Below are positions 49,312 through 58,030 of a DNA stretch of 64,000 bases, piece after piece; position 1 is the stretch's first letter, and every line of letters starts with the position of its first letter. Source of the stretch: Porticoccus sp950063125 (GTDB lineage Bacteria; Pseudomonadota; Gammaproteobacteria; Pseudomonadales; Porticoccaceae). The notes beneath the pieces are model-generated. The model saw nothing but the letters and a program-made list of their open reading frames with translations. It had not been told where the DNA came from and made no database searches. Location of the stretch: NCBI RefSeq assembly GCF_963973895.1, contig NZ_CAXBBF010000001.1; one strand, written 5' to 3'. The translations under genes were made by a program, and so were the position numbers.

Positions 49312-50748
49312 ATGGCTGGAAAAACCCTTTACGATAAGCTTTGGGACGCACACCTGGTGCAGCAGCGAGCAGACGGTTCTGCGCTACTGTATATAGACCG
49401 TCATATTCTGCATGAGGTGACCTCGCCGCAGGCATTTGAGGGTTTGCGTTTGGCTGACCGCAAACCCTGGCGGTTGGATACAAATATTGCCACCCCTGAC
49501 CACAATATATCGACAGACCGCGAAGAGCGGGCAGCGGGTGTGGATGCGATCCCGGATGAAACGTCCCGGATTCAGGTGAAAACGCTGGATGAGAACTGTG
49601 AATCTTTCGGTATTCGTGAATTTAAAATGAACGAGATGGGGCAGGGCATTGTGCATGTGATGGGCCCCGAACTCGGCGCTTCACTGCCCGGTATGACTGT
49701 TGTCTGTGGTGATTCACACACGGCGACCCATGGCGCATTTGCCTGTCTGGCCCATGGTATTGGAACTTCAGAAGTAGAGCATGTGCTCGCTACCCAGTGC
49801 CTTGTGACCAAAAAAATGAAAAACCTGTTGATCCAGGTGGACGGTGAGCTGGGAGCAGGTGTCACGGCGAAGGACGTGATTCTTGCCATTATCGGTGAGA
49901 TAGGTACTGCCGGTGGAAATGGATACGCCATTGAATTTGCCGGCCAGGTTTTCCGCAATATGTCCATTGAGGGCCGCATGACCGTCTGCAATATGGCTAT
50001 TGAGGCGGGTGCCAGGGTGGGCATGGTGTCTGTTGACGAGAAAACCATTGACTATTTCAAAGGCCGCCGTTTTGCCCCGACCGGCGAAATGTGGGACCGG
50101 GCCGTCAGTTACTGGCGCACGCTGCAAAGTGATTCAGATGCAGTTTTTGATAAAACGGTCGTCATCAATGGCGGTGACATCGTCCCGCAGGTCAGTTGGG
50201 GAACTTCGCCCGAGATGGTTGTGCCGGTCACAGGTAGTATCCCTCGCATTGAAGATGAGTCAGATCCCGCCAAGCGCCAAGCTATTGAGCGCGCATTGAA
50301 ATATATGGGCCTGCAGGGTGGCATTCCTGTGACCAGCATTCCGGTGGACCGGGTATTTATCGGCTCTTGTACCAACTCCCGTATTGAGGATTTGCGGGCT
50401 GCAGCAGCGATTGCCGAGGGGCGCAAGGTGGCGTCAACCGTCAAGCAGGTGCTGGTTGTGCCGGGTTCACAAATGGTCAAGGCGCAGGCTGAATCGGAAG
50501 GGCTTGATCAAATATTTATTGAGGCGGGCATGGAGTGGCGGGAGCCCGGATGTTCCATGTGCCTGGCCATGAATGCCGACAAACTCGGTGCGGGCGAACA
50601 CTGTGCTTCAACGTCCAACCGGAATTTTGAAGGACGCCAGGGTAACGGTGGTCGTACTCATCTGCTCAGTCCTGCCATGGCTGCCGCCGCCGCTATTGCA
50701 GGCCATATTACAGATGTTCGTTCGTTGAACCAGAGGAACATGGCATGA
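49312..50748 (+). CDS. leuC: 3-isopropylmalate dehydratase large subunit
   Basis: LeuC with LeuD isomerises 2-isopropylmalate to 3-isopropylmalate in leucine synthesis. It is an aconitase-family protein with cluster cysteines in IGSCTNSRIEDLRAAA and PGCSMCLAMN. Also visible are VVCGDSHTATHGAFACLAHGIGTSEVEHVLATQ and the N-terminal GKTLYDKLWDAH. The ATG at 49312 is chosen over GTG at 49303 because the family starts with M(A)GKTLYDK. The length is 478 residues. leuD overlaps by four bases. Confidence 0.97.
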   Translation: MAGKTLYDKLWDAHLVQQRADGSALLYIDRHILHEVTSPQAFEGLRLADRKPWRLDTNIATPDHNISTDREERAAGVDAIPDETSRIQVKTLDENCESFGIREFKMNEMGQGIVHVMGPELGASLPGMTVVCGDSHTATHGAFACLAHGIGTSEVEHVLATQCLVTKKMKNLLIQVDGELGAGVTAKDVILAIIGEIGTAGGNGYAIEFAGQVFRNMSIEGRMTVCNMAIEAGARVGMVSVDEKTIDYFKGRRFAPTGEMWDRAVSYWRTLQSDSDAVFDKTVVINGGDIVPQVSWGTSPEMVVPVTGSIPRIEDESDPAKRQAIERALKYMGLQGGIPVTSIPVDRVFIGSCTNSRIEDLRAAAAIAEGRKVASTVKQVLVVPGSQMVKAQAESEGLDQIFIEAGMEWREPGCSMCLAMNADKLGAGEHCASTSNRNFEGRQGNGGRTHLLSPAMAAAAAIAGHITDVRSLNQRNMA

Positions 50749-51392
50749 AAGTGTTTACCGTACATAAAGGGCTGGTGGCCCCAATGGACAGGGCCAACGT
50801 CGATACCGACATGATCATTCCAAAACAGTTTTTGAAGTCGATCAAGCGTACCGGGTTTGGTCCCAATCTGTTTGATGAACTGCGTTATCTCGATGAAGGT
50901 CAACCTGGGCAGGACGGTCGTGAGCGACCCCTCAATCCAGATTTTCCACTCAATTGGCCTCGCTATCAGGGAGCTTCCATCCTGCTGGCTCGGGAAAACT
51001 TTGGTTGTGGTTCCAGTCGTGAACATGCGCCCTGGGCTCTGGAAGACTACGGGTTCAGGGTGATTATTGCTCCCAGTTATGCCGATATATTCTTTAATAA
51101 CTGCTTTAAAAATGGATTACTACCTATTGTTTTAAATGAAAATATTGTTAATGATTTGTTCTCTGAGGCTGAACAGAATCCTGGCTATCAGTTGACCGTG
51201 GATCTGCCTCGCCAACGGTTGATCAAGCCAGATGGCGAAGAGCTCTCCTTTGAAATTGACCCGTTTTACAAGCAGTGTTTGCTGGAAGGGCTAGATGAAA
51301 TCGGTCTGACCCTGAAAGAAGCGGACGCCATTCGTGCCTATGAGGCACAGCAAGAGATACGTTGTCCGTGGCTGTTCCATGCCATCAAATAA
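50745..51392 (+). CDS. leuD: 3-isopropylmalate dehydratase small subunit
   Basis: LeuD supplies the swivel domain of the isomerase. MKVFTVHKGLVAPMDRANVDTDMIIPKQFLKSIKRTGFG is the family N-terminus, GCGSSREHAPWALEDYGFRVIIAPSYADIFFNN the central signature, and a helical tail follows. It overlaps leuC by ATGA, ensuring coupled synthesis of the two subunits. The length of 215 residues is normal. Confidence 0.97.
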   Translation: MKVFTVHKGLVAPMDRANVDTDMIIPKQFLKSIKRTGFGPNLFDELRYLDEGQPGQDGRERPLNPDFPLNWPRYQGASILLARENFGCGSSREHAPWALEDYGFRVIIAPSYADIFFNNCFKNGLLPIVLNENIVNDLFSEAEQNPGYQLTVDLPRQRLIKPDGEELSFEIDPFYKQCLLEGLDEIGLTLKEADAIRAYEAQQEIRCPWLFHAIK

Positions 51393-51404
51393 AGGATTAC
51401 CGCA

Positions 51405-52478
51405 GTGAGTAGAAAAGTACTGATATTGAAGGGGGATCATATTGGTCCCGAAATCGTCAATGAAGCCACTAAGGTGCTGCATCGAATTGATGAAAGGTTC
51501 CATCTCGGCCTGCAATTTGAAGAGGGCCTGTTGGGTGGAGCCGCCTACGATGCGGTGGGGGACCCCTGCCCTGAAGCGACCTTGGAAAAAGCAGGTCAGA
51601 GTGATGCCATTTTGATGGGCTCAGTTGGGGGGCCCGAGTGGGATGGGGTCGACAGGCAGCTACGTCCCGAGAAAGGTTTGCTCAAGCTGCGCTCGGGCCT
51701 GGGGTTGTTCGGCAATCTGCGGCCTGCGATTCTCTACCCTCAACTGGCAGGGGCTTCCTCCCTGAAACCGGAAATTGTGTCTGGTCTGGACATCCTGATT
51801 GTTCGCGAGTTGACTGGCGGTATCTATTTCGGCGAACCCCGGGGTATCCGGGTGCTGGAAAATGGTGAACGCGAGGGCTTCAACACCTATAAATATTCGG
51901 AATCCGAAATTGTTCGTATCGGCAAGCTGGCATTTGAGGCCGCTAGAGTGCGCAGTCGCCGGGTCTGTTCCGTGGACAAGGCCAATGTGCTGGAGGCCAC
52001 TATTCTCTGGCGAGAAGTGATGCAAGCGCTGGCAAGTGACTATCCGGATGTAGAGCTGAGTCACATGTATGTGGATAATGCTGCCATGCAGCTGATCAAG
52101 GCGCCCAAGCAGTTTGATGTGATTGTCACTGGCAACATGTTTGGTGACATCCTGTCAGATGCGGCTGCGATGTTAACCGGTTCGATAGGCATGCTACCCT
52201 CCGCTTCGCTCGACAGGAACGGTAAAGGCCTCTACGAACCCTGTCACGGCTCGGCGCCGGATATTACCGGGCTGGGCATTGCCAATCCTCTCGCAACCAT
52301 ACTCTCCGCTGCAATGATGTTGCGTTACTCTCTGCAGGCCCCGGAGGCTGCCGTTGCGATCGAGCAGGCTGTGAGCACTGTGCTGGATAATGGACTGCGC
52401 ACGTCAGATATCTATACTGAAGGGACCCGAAAGGTGAGCACTGCTGAAATGGGTGATGCGGTAGTAACGGCACTCTGA
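51405..52478 (+). CDS. leuB: 3-isopropylmalate dehydrogenase
   Basis: LeuB is the NAD-dependent oxidative decarboxylase that follows LeuCD. It shows GSVGGPEWD, LRSGLGLFGNLRPAIL, VRELTGGIYFGEPRG, SVDKANVLEATILWREVM, DNAAMQLIKAPKQFDVIVTGNMFGDILSDAAAM and GLYEPCHGSAPDITG. The N-terminal nucleotide-site loop reads GDHIGPE where most bacterial enzymes have GDGIGPE. The start is GTG at 51405 with AAAGGA upstream. The length is 357 residues. It ends the leuCDB set, and asd follows after 55 bases. Confidence 0.97.
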   Translation: MSRKVLILKGDHIGPEIVNEATKVLHRIDERFHLGLQFEEGLLGGAAYDAVGDPCPEATLEKAGQSDAILMGSVGGPEWDGVDRQLRPEKGLLKLRSGLGLFGNLRPAILYPQLAGASSLKPEIVSGLDILIVRELTGGIYFGEPRGIRVLENGEREGFNTYKYSESEIVRIGKLAFEAARVRSRRVCSVDKANVLEATILWREVMQALASDYPDVELSHMYVDNAAMQLIKAPKQFDVIVTGNMFGDILSDAAAMLTGSIGMLPSASLDRNGKGLYEPCHGSAPDITGLGIANPLATILSAAMMLRYSLQAPEAAVAIEQAVSTVLDNGLRTSDIYTEGTRKVSTAEMGDAVVTAL

Positions 52479-52533
52479 TGCATGCTTAAAGTTAAAGTAA
52501 TTTCTCTGATAAATTTATAATAGGTTGAATTAA

Positions 52534-53649
52534 ATGAATAAAGTTGGTTTTGTAGGTTGGCGAGGAATGGTGGGTTCGGTCCTGATGGACCGTATGCAGC
52601 AGGAAAATGACTTCGCTCTGATCGAGCCCATATTCTTTACCACTTCCCAGCTGGGTCAGCCTGGCCCTCAGGTCGGCGTCGATGTTCCGCCGCTACAGGA
52701 TGCCAATGATGTCGAATCACTGGCAAAAATGGATATTATCATCACCTGCCAGGGTGGTGATTACACCAAGGCGGTATATCCACAATTGCGAAATGCTGGC
52801 TGGCGGGGCTATTGGATTGATGCCGCCTCTGCACTGCGGATGGCCGATGATGCACTGATTGTTCTGGACCCGGTTAATCTGTCGGTGATCAAAGATGGCA
52901 TCAGTCGCGGGGTCAAAAACTTTATTGGTGGCAATTGTACCGTCAGTCTGATGCTGATGGCGATGGGCGGCTTGTTCAACAAAGGATTGGTAGAGTGGAC
53001 CTCTGCCATGACGTATCAAGCGGCATCCGGTGCGGGTGCACAGAACATGCGTGAACTGATTGCCCAGATGGGTGCTATCGAACACTCGGTGGCACCAGAG
53101 CTTGCCAATCCTGCCTCTGCAATTCTTGAGATTGATCAAAAAGTTGCCGCTGCGATGCGCAGTGGCTCACTGCCGACGGATCACTTCGGCGCACCGTTAG
53201 CGGGTAGTCTGTTGCCCTGGATTGATGTGCAGTTGGAGAGCGGGCAAAGCAAGGAGGAGTGGAAAGGTCAGGCTGAAACCAACAAGCTTCTCGGCCGCTC
53301 CGGCAACACGCTGATCCCTGTTGACGGCATCTGTGTTCGTATCGGTGCGATGCGTTGTCACAGCCAGGCGTTGACCGTAAAGCTGGTTCAGGATGTGCCA
53401 TTGGATGAAATAGAGTCCATCATCGCCGAGTCCAATGACTGGGCTAAGGTTGTGCCCAATGAGCGTGAGGCATCGCTGCGAGAATTGACGCCAGCGGCGG
53501 TTAACGGTCATCTGCATGTGCCGGTAGGACGATTGCGTAAAATGAATATGGGCAGTCAATACCTATCTGCGTTTACGGTTGGCGACCAGCTTTTATGGGG
53601 CGCCGCGGAACCACTGCGTCGGATGTTGCGCATATTACTGGAAGCCTGA
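52534..53649 (+). CDS. asd: Aspartate-semialdehyde dehydrogenase
   Basis: Asd makes aspartate semialdehyde for lysine, threonine, methionine and peptidoglycan precursors. The N-terminal VGFVGWRGMVGSVLMDRM is the NADP motif of the gammaproteobacterial type, GGNCTVSLMLMAMGGLF holds the catalytic cysteine, and RIGAMRCHSQALTVKL the catalytic histidine. The length of 371 residues is right. The leuCDB-asd-fimV order is that of Pseudomonas. A hairpin lies 25 bases behind the stop. Confidence 0.96.
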   Translation: MNKVGFVGWRGMVGSVLMDRMQQENDFALIEPIFFTTSQLGQPGPQVGVDVPPLQDANDVESLAKMDIIITCQGGDYTKAVYPQLRNAGWRGYWIDAASALRMADDALIVLDPVNLSVIKDGISRGVKNFIGGNCTVSLMLMAMGGLFNKGLVEWTSAMTYQAASGAGAQNMRELIAQMGAIEHSVAPELANPASAILEIDQKVAAAMRSGSLPTDHFGAPLAGSLLPWIDVQLESGQSKEEWKGQAETNKLLGRSGNTLIPVDGICVRIGAMRCHSQALTVKLVQDVPLDEIESIIAESNDWAKVVPNEREASLRELTPAAVNGHLHVPVGRLRKMNMGSQYLSAFTVGDQLLWGAAEPLRRMLRILLEA

Positions 53650-53673
53650 CGGTTGAAAATGGGCTGATATCGT

Positions 53674-53701
53674 GTTCAAGGCAGCATTAACTGCATTGAA
53701 C
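53674..53701 (+). terminator. Hairpin downstream of asd
   Basis: GTTCAAGGCAG and CTGCATTGAAC form a 10-bp stem with one G/A mismatch around a six-base loop. No immediate T-run follows, so it may be a terminator, a 3' stabiliser, or both. Confidence 0.5.
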
Positions 53702-53766
53702 AGGGGCCGGTTTTGTGCAATCGGTCATAGTTCAGGTTGATCAGTCTGGTTATTTGTCGATATTTG

Positions 53767-53828
53767 ACTGCCGTGGCAGTTGAACAATTCTTATTAGTCA
53801 TAAATACTTGCAGACGGAACCTAATAAG
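53767..53828 (+). promoter_or_regulatory. Palindromes in the asd-fimV gap (possible fimV control region)
   Basis: ACTGCC-GT-GGCAGT at 53767-53780 is a perfect palindrome. CTTATTAG at 53790-53797 and CTAATAAG at 53821-53828 are perfect inverted arms 23 bases apart. They lie 75-135 bases before fimV and overlap the likely promoter zone; no -35/-10 pair is certain. Confidence 0.4.
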
Positions 53829-53901
53829 GTGTGAACAGTTTTCTGAAAAGTTTCAGATCCGGGCAGGAAACTGTCTCACAAAGTAAAACAGGGAATATCC
53901 T

Positions 53902-56448
53902 ATGACGCTGCGTACCTTGATATTGACCACCGGCTTGCTTGGCCTGTTGCTGACTAACACCGTTTTGGCTTTGGGGCTGGGAGAGATCAAGTTGAACTCA
54001 TCCCTCAATGAACCACTCGATGCCGAAGTTCAATTGACCAGCATTGGTGAGCTGACTGATATCGAAATACTGGTTGGATTGGGTTCCCCCAGGGATTTTA
54101 AGAATGCAGGCGTTGAGAGGCTTTTTCTGCTGACAGATTTGAACTTTTCAGTGGATATGGTAAACCGTGCCCAACCTGTGCTTCGGATTACTTCAAAGAA
54201 ACCTATTCGCGAGCCCTATTTGAATTTTCTGGTAGAGGTTCAGTGGCCAACCGGTCGTCTGGTGCGCGAATATACCCTGTTGCTCGATTTGCCGGTCTAT
54301 GCCTCGGAGAGAACCGCTGCAAAAAAGATTGAGGCTGCGAGTTCCGGCCCGCAGCTCCGCAGCAATTCGGCGACGCCCAGGCCTGTATCAAATATGCCCT
54401 CCAGTCAGTCACCTGTAGCAGGTGACGGTCAATACAGCGTCAATGCCGGTGATACAGTCTGGGCCATTGCCCAGCGGATTCGTCCCCGGCAGACCTCCAT
54501 GAACCAGACCATGGCGGCCATCAAGCAGCTTAATCCCGATGCTTTCATCAATGACAATATCAACCTGCTGAAAAAAGGGGCCGTACTTCGGTTGCCGGAG
54601 GGTAGTGATATCCAGTCACTGACCCAAACAGAGGTCAGGACTGAACTCAATCAGCCCGAATCAATACCAGCTACAGAGACCGAGGCATTGGCCCCTGTGA
54701 TGGATGCCATCGACCAGGATACAGTGGCAACTGATTCCGCGGCGGCAGGAGAAGGCCGGCTCAAGCTCGCTGCGCTGGGTGCCGATGATGCCAGCGAGCA
54801 ATCCACCGGAAACGTGAATGGCGATGGTGAGGCTGGCAGTTCCTCTGGTTCCGGACAGGATGAGTTAATAGCCGCACAGGAGGAACTGGACAAGACCCTT
54901 CGTGAAAATGATGATCTGAAAACACGTATCGCCAACCTGGAAGAACAGTTGTCCACCATGAATCGTCTGGTGGAAATTCAGGATGACTCCCTGCGCGGCA
55001 CCCAGTTGGCAGTTCAGGCAGAAGAGCCTTCAGCCACAGAAGAGCCTTCAGCCACAGAAGAGCTTTCAGCCCCAAAAGAGCCCTCAGCGTCGGATGTTGA
55101 AGCCAATGCCGTTGCCGAACCTGCACCAGCTCATGAAAGTGGTCAAGGTGACAGGTCATTGGGGCTTGCTGGATGGTTGGACTACTTGCTTTATCCCTTG
55201 ATTGCACTACTTGCGCTTTTACTGGCGGTGGTAATGTTTTTCCGTAATCGGAAAAATGATGATGACGGTCAGGACGAGGTCTCTCTTCAAACTCTGGCCA
55301 CCCCTAAAGAACCCGAAGTACCTGAAGAAAATCTTGCCGAAGCCTTTACTGAGACAGAAAAGCAGTATGTCCATGAGGTTGCCGCAGAGCTGGATGAGTC
55401 TGATTTAAAAGACCTGGAGGAACTCGAGCTTGGCGATGGTGAAGGCGTTGACCCCAAGGGTGAAGCAGATATTTATCTCTCGCTGGGCAATTATCGTCAG
55501 GCTGAAAATATTCTTCGCAAGGCCATCGAGTCAGATCCACAGGACAGCTCGTTGCGTCTAAAATTGCTGGAAGTACATGTCAACGCCAACAACCCGGATG
55601 CCTTTGAGGCAGAAAAAGTTGCACTGGCTGAACTCAATGACAGCCAGGCCGATGCCCGGGCGCTGGCCCTTGAAGCAGAGTTGTTGCCTGGGAAATCGGG
55701 CTCCCGGGACGATTCCGAGGAGCAGGCAGCTGCTTCAACTGAGATAACGGATTCTTCAGTGGACTCGGCGGACTTTGAGGCCCCGACACTCGATTACGAT
55801 CTGGGTGATGTGTCCCCCAATGCCTCCCTTGAGGATGACGCTTATCCGCAAGATGAAGAGAGTGTGACGCCGTCGGCAGATCGTGATTTAAATGACATTG
55901 ACCTTTTCACTTCAAGTGAATTTTCCGCCGAAGAGAGCTATGCCGATAAGGTTTCCGCTGATGAAGATTTGACCTCAACATCTCCGGATACGCAATCATC
56001 CGCCGGGGAGACCGAGCCGGACTTTGATCTGGATCTTGACCTTGAGGACATGGACCTGGGTGCACTGTCGACTGAGATCGATGAGGGTATGCAGGATATT
56101 GATTTCGATGAAGAAGACCCCGCCAAAGCAGAAAATATACAGGCCGGAGCTGACAAAACGGAAGACACAGCCCTGCCTGAGGATCAGGATTTTTCAATGG
56201 CAGAGTCTGAGAACTCGACCATTGAGCAGGCTGAACCCCGGACAGCAAATGATGGCTTTGATGATCTCGCCAGTGTGGAGGATTCACTGGGTGACGATGA
56301 CGAGTCCGATACCAAGTTGGTTCTGGCAGAAGCCTATGTGGATATGGGCGACCCGGACAATGCGCGCGATTTGCTCGAGGAGGTGCTTCAGAGTGGTACC
56401 GAAGAGCAGCGTAAAAAAGCTAACGACCTACTTGAGACGCTTTCCTGA
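53902..56448 (+). CDS. fimV: FimV family pilus/polar assembly protein
   Basis: FimV is a cell-envelope protein that organises the pole and supports type IV pilus assembly and c-di-GMP/cAMP signalling. Order over 848 residues: signal peptide 1-24; conserved FimV N-terminal domain (LGLGEIKLNSSLNEPLDAEVQLTS); LysM domain about 177-230 (YSVNAGDTVWAIAQRI); coiled coil about 310-355; Glu/Pro/Ser repeats 374-397; membrane helix about 427-448; a long acidic cytoplasmic part with a TPR near 520-560; and the conserved C-terminal FimV motif (TKLVLAEAYVDMGDPDNARDLLEEVL). It follows asd and precedes truA as in Pseudomonas. Confidence 0.95.
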   Translation: MTLRTLILTTGLLGLLLTNTVLALGLGEIKLNSSLNEPLDAEVQLTSIGELTDIEILVGLGSPRDFKNAGVERLFLLTDLNFSVDMVNRAQPVLRITSKKPIREPYLNFLVEVQWPTGRLVREYTLLLDLPVYASERTAAKKIEAASSGPQLRSNSATPRPVSNMPSSQSPVAGDGQYSVNAGDTVWAIAQRIRPRQTSMNQTMAAIKQLNPDAFINDNINLLKKGAVLRLPEGSDIQSLTQTEVRTELNQPESIPATETEALAPVMDAIDQDTVATDSAAAGEGRLKLAALGADDASEQSTGNVNGDGEAGSSSGSGQDELIAAQEELDKTLRENDDLKTRIANLEEQLSTMNRLVEIQDDSLRGTQLAVQAEEPSATEEPSATEELSAPKEPSASDVEANAVAEPAPAHESGQGDRSLGLAGWLDYLLYPLIALLALLLAVVMFFRNRKNDDDGQDEVSLQTLATPKEPEVPEENLAEAFTETEKQYVHEVAAELDESDLKDLEELELGDGEGVDPKGEADIYLSLGNYRQAENILRKAIESDPQDSSLRLKLLEVHVNANNPDAFEAEKVALAELNDSQADARALALEAELLPGKSGSRDDSEEQAAASTEITDSSVDSADFEAPTLDYDLGDVSPNASLEDDAYPQDEESVTPSADRDLNDIDLFTSSEFSAEESYADKVSADEDLTSTSPDTQSSAGETEPDFDLDLDLEDMDLGALSTEIDEGMQDIDFDEEDPAKAENIQAGADKTEDTALPEDQDFSMAESENSTIEQAEPRTANDGFDDLASVEDSLGDDDESDTKLVLAEAYVDMGDPDNARDLLEEVLQSGTEEQRKKANDLLETLS
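55021..55092 (+). repeat. 18-bp tandem repeat within fimV
   Basis: Four consecutive 18-base units (consensus GAAGAGCCTTCAGCCACA) start at 55021, 55039, 55057 and 55075. The first two are identical and later ones diverge. They encode EEPSAT-type hexapeptides between the coiled coil and the membrane helix and could vary in number between strains. Confidence 0.85.
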
Positions 56449-56453
56449 CAACA

Positions 56454-57317
56454 ATGATTCCCGGACTAACCCGAGAGACGGGGTCTCTCGGGCACTCGGC
56501 TGAGGACTTTGTTCTTCCTGCCGGGGTAAAACGCATCGCTGCTGCCGTCGAATATGACGGCAGCGCTTTTTGTGGTTGGCAACGGCAGCGACACAGCCCC
56601 AGTGTGCAGGCCTCAGTGGAAGCAGCCCTGTCTAGGGTCGCCAATGAGCCCATATCGGTCGTCTGTGCCGGGCGCACGGATACCGGTGTACACGGGACCA
56701 ACCAGATCATTCATTTTGATACTGCTGCGAAGAGGTATAATCGCAACTGGCTACTCGGAGGTAACGCCAATTTACCTTACGGGATAAGATTGCACTGGGT
56801 GGCCGAACAAACAGCAGACTTTCATGCGCGTTTCAGTGCCACAGCCAGAACCTACAGATACCTGATTAGCAATCAGGCTCAGCGTTCCGCGCTTTTCTAC
56901 CATGGATTGAGTTGGGAGAAGCGGCCGCTGAATGCGCCTGACATGCATCGGGCCATTCAGCACTTGATCGGAGAACATGATTTCAGTTCCTTTCGCGCTG
57001 CAGGCTGTCAGTCCAACTCGCCAAATCGCAACATCCACCGAGCCAGGGTTTGGCGACAGGCAGACCTTGTCATTGTTGAAATAACCGCAAATGCGTTTCT
57101 TCACCATATGGTCCGCAATATTGTTGGAGCATTGCTCTGTATCGGTCGTCGCGACAGATCAAAAGACTGGTTGCAAGAGCTGCTATTGCTGCGGGATCGT
57201 ACTAAAGCGCCGCCAACAGCCCCGCCTAACGGTTTGTATCTGGTGAGGGTGAACTACCCCGACTGTTTTGACGTACCTCTATTTGTGCCGGGTCCTCAAT
57301 TTATTGCAGAAGCCTGA
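56454..57317 (+). CDS. truA: tRNA pseudouridine(38-40) synthase TruA
   Basis: TruA modifies uridines 38-40 in tRNA anticodon stems. The core begins RIAAAVEYDGSAFCGWQRQ, the catalytic aspartate lies in CAGRTDTGVHGTNQIIHFD, and FRYLIS-type, FRAAGCQSNSPNR and FLHHMVRNIVGAL segments follow. The only ATG before the core is at 56454, giving about 25 extra residues and no clear ribosome-binding site. It starts five bases after fimV, so coupling is likely. A perfect 10-bp hairpin lies 16 bases inside the coding region. The length is 287 residues. Confidence 0.94.
   Translation: MIPGLTRETGSLGHSAEDFVLPAGVKRIAAAVEYDGSAFCGWQRQRHSPSVQASVEAALSRVANEPISVVCAGRTDTGVHGTNQIIHFDTAAKRYNRNWLLGGNANLPYGIRLHWVAEQTADFHARFSATARTYRYLISNQAQRSALFYHGLSWEKRPLNAPDMHRAIQHLIGEHDFSSFRAAGCQSNSPNRNIHRARVWRQADLVIVEITANAFLHHMVRNIVGALLCIGRRDRSKDWLQELLLLRDRTKAPPTAPPNGLYLVRVNYPDCFDVPLFVPGPQFIAEA
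56470..56492 (+). other. Perfect hairpin just inside truA
   Basis: CCCGAGAGAC and GTCTCTCGGG form a perfect 10-bp stem with a GGG loop. No T-run follows, so it is not an ordinary terminator. It encodes residues 6-13 of the TruA N-terminal extension. Confidence 0.7.
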
Positions 57318-57381
57318 GCGGAGAAGGGCGGTGCTCAATAGCCGCAATCAGTGCTTTTTTGCTACAATCCTTTTAGAATCA

Positions 57382-58014
57382 ATGGGGCGCATAGTGAAAC
57401 GAACTCGTGTCAAAGTCTGCGGTATAACCCGACCGGAAGATGCACGTGTTGCTGCCGCTGCCGGAGTTGATGCAATAGGTCTGGTGTTTTATGCAAAAAG
57501 CCCCAGATTTGTGGGCCTATCCGATGCCGCAGTCATCTCAGCCGAAGTGGGTCCCTTTGTCACAACGGTCGGTTTGTTTGTCAATGCTCTACAGCAACAG
57601 GTGGCAGAGACACTTGAGAGAGTGGGGCTGCAACTTCTCCAGTTCCACGGTGATGAGGACGATGAGTACTGCCGGCAGTTTGGCAGACCGTTTATCAAAG
57701 CTATAAGAATGGCGCCGGACCTGAATCTGTCAAAGGAGCTGGCGCGGTTCCCCAGCGCGAGCGGATTTCTGTTTGATGCCTGGCATAAAGACAAGTATGG
57801 CGGTACCGGAGAAACGTTTGCGTGGCGGCGTCTGCCATCGGGTTCAGATTTCCCGCTGATTCTGGCGGGGGGGTTGAACCCCGGGAATGTGGCCGATGCC
57901 ATTTCCCAGGCCCGACCCTACGCAGTAGATGTGAGTGGCGGTGTGGAGACGGCTCCGGGCATTAAATCCGCCAGACTCATAGAGCAGTTTATTGCCCGCG
58001 CTTCAGCCGGGTAA
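57382..58014 (+). CDS. trpF: Phosphoribosylanthranilate isomerase
   Basis: TrpF catalyses the Amadori rearrangement in tryptophan synthesis. RVKVCGITRPEDARVAAAAGVDAIGLVFYAKSPR is the family N-terminus with the catalytic cysteine, LQFHGDE the central motif, and LAGGLNPGNVADAI and VDVSGGVETAPGIKSARLI the phosphate-binding end. ATG at 57382 is used here, but GTG at 57394 (start VKRTRVKVCG), preceded by GGGG, is equally likely and gives the usual length. trpB follows after 16 bases. Confidence 0.95.
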   Translation: MGRIVKRTRVKVCGITRPEDARVAAAAGVDAIGLVFYAKSPRFVGLSDAAVISAEVGPFVTTVGLFVNALQQQVAETLERVGLQLLQFHGDEDDEYCRQFGRPFIKAIRMAPDLNLSKELARFPSASGFLFDAWHKDKYGGTGETFAWRRLPSGSDFPLILAGGLNPGNVADAISQARPYAVDVSGGVETAPGIKSARLIEQFIARASAG

Positions 58015-58030
58015 CACCTCGGAGAACACA

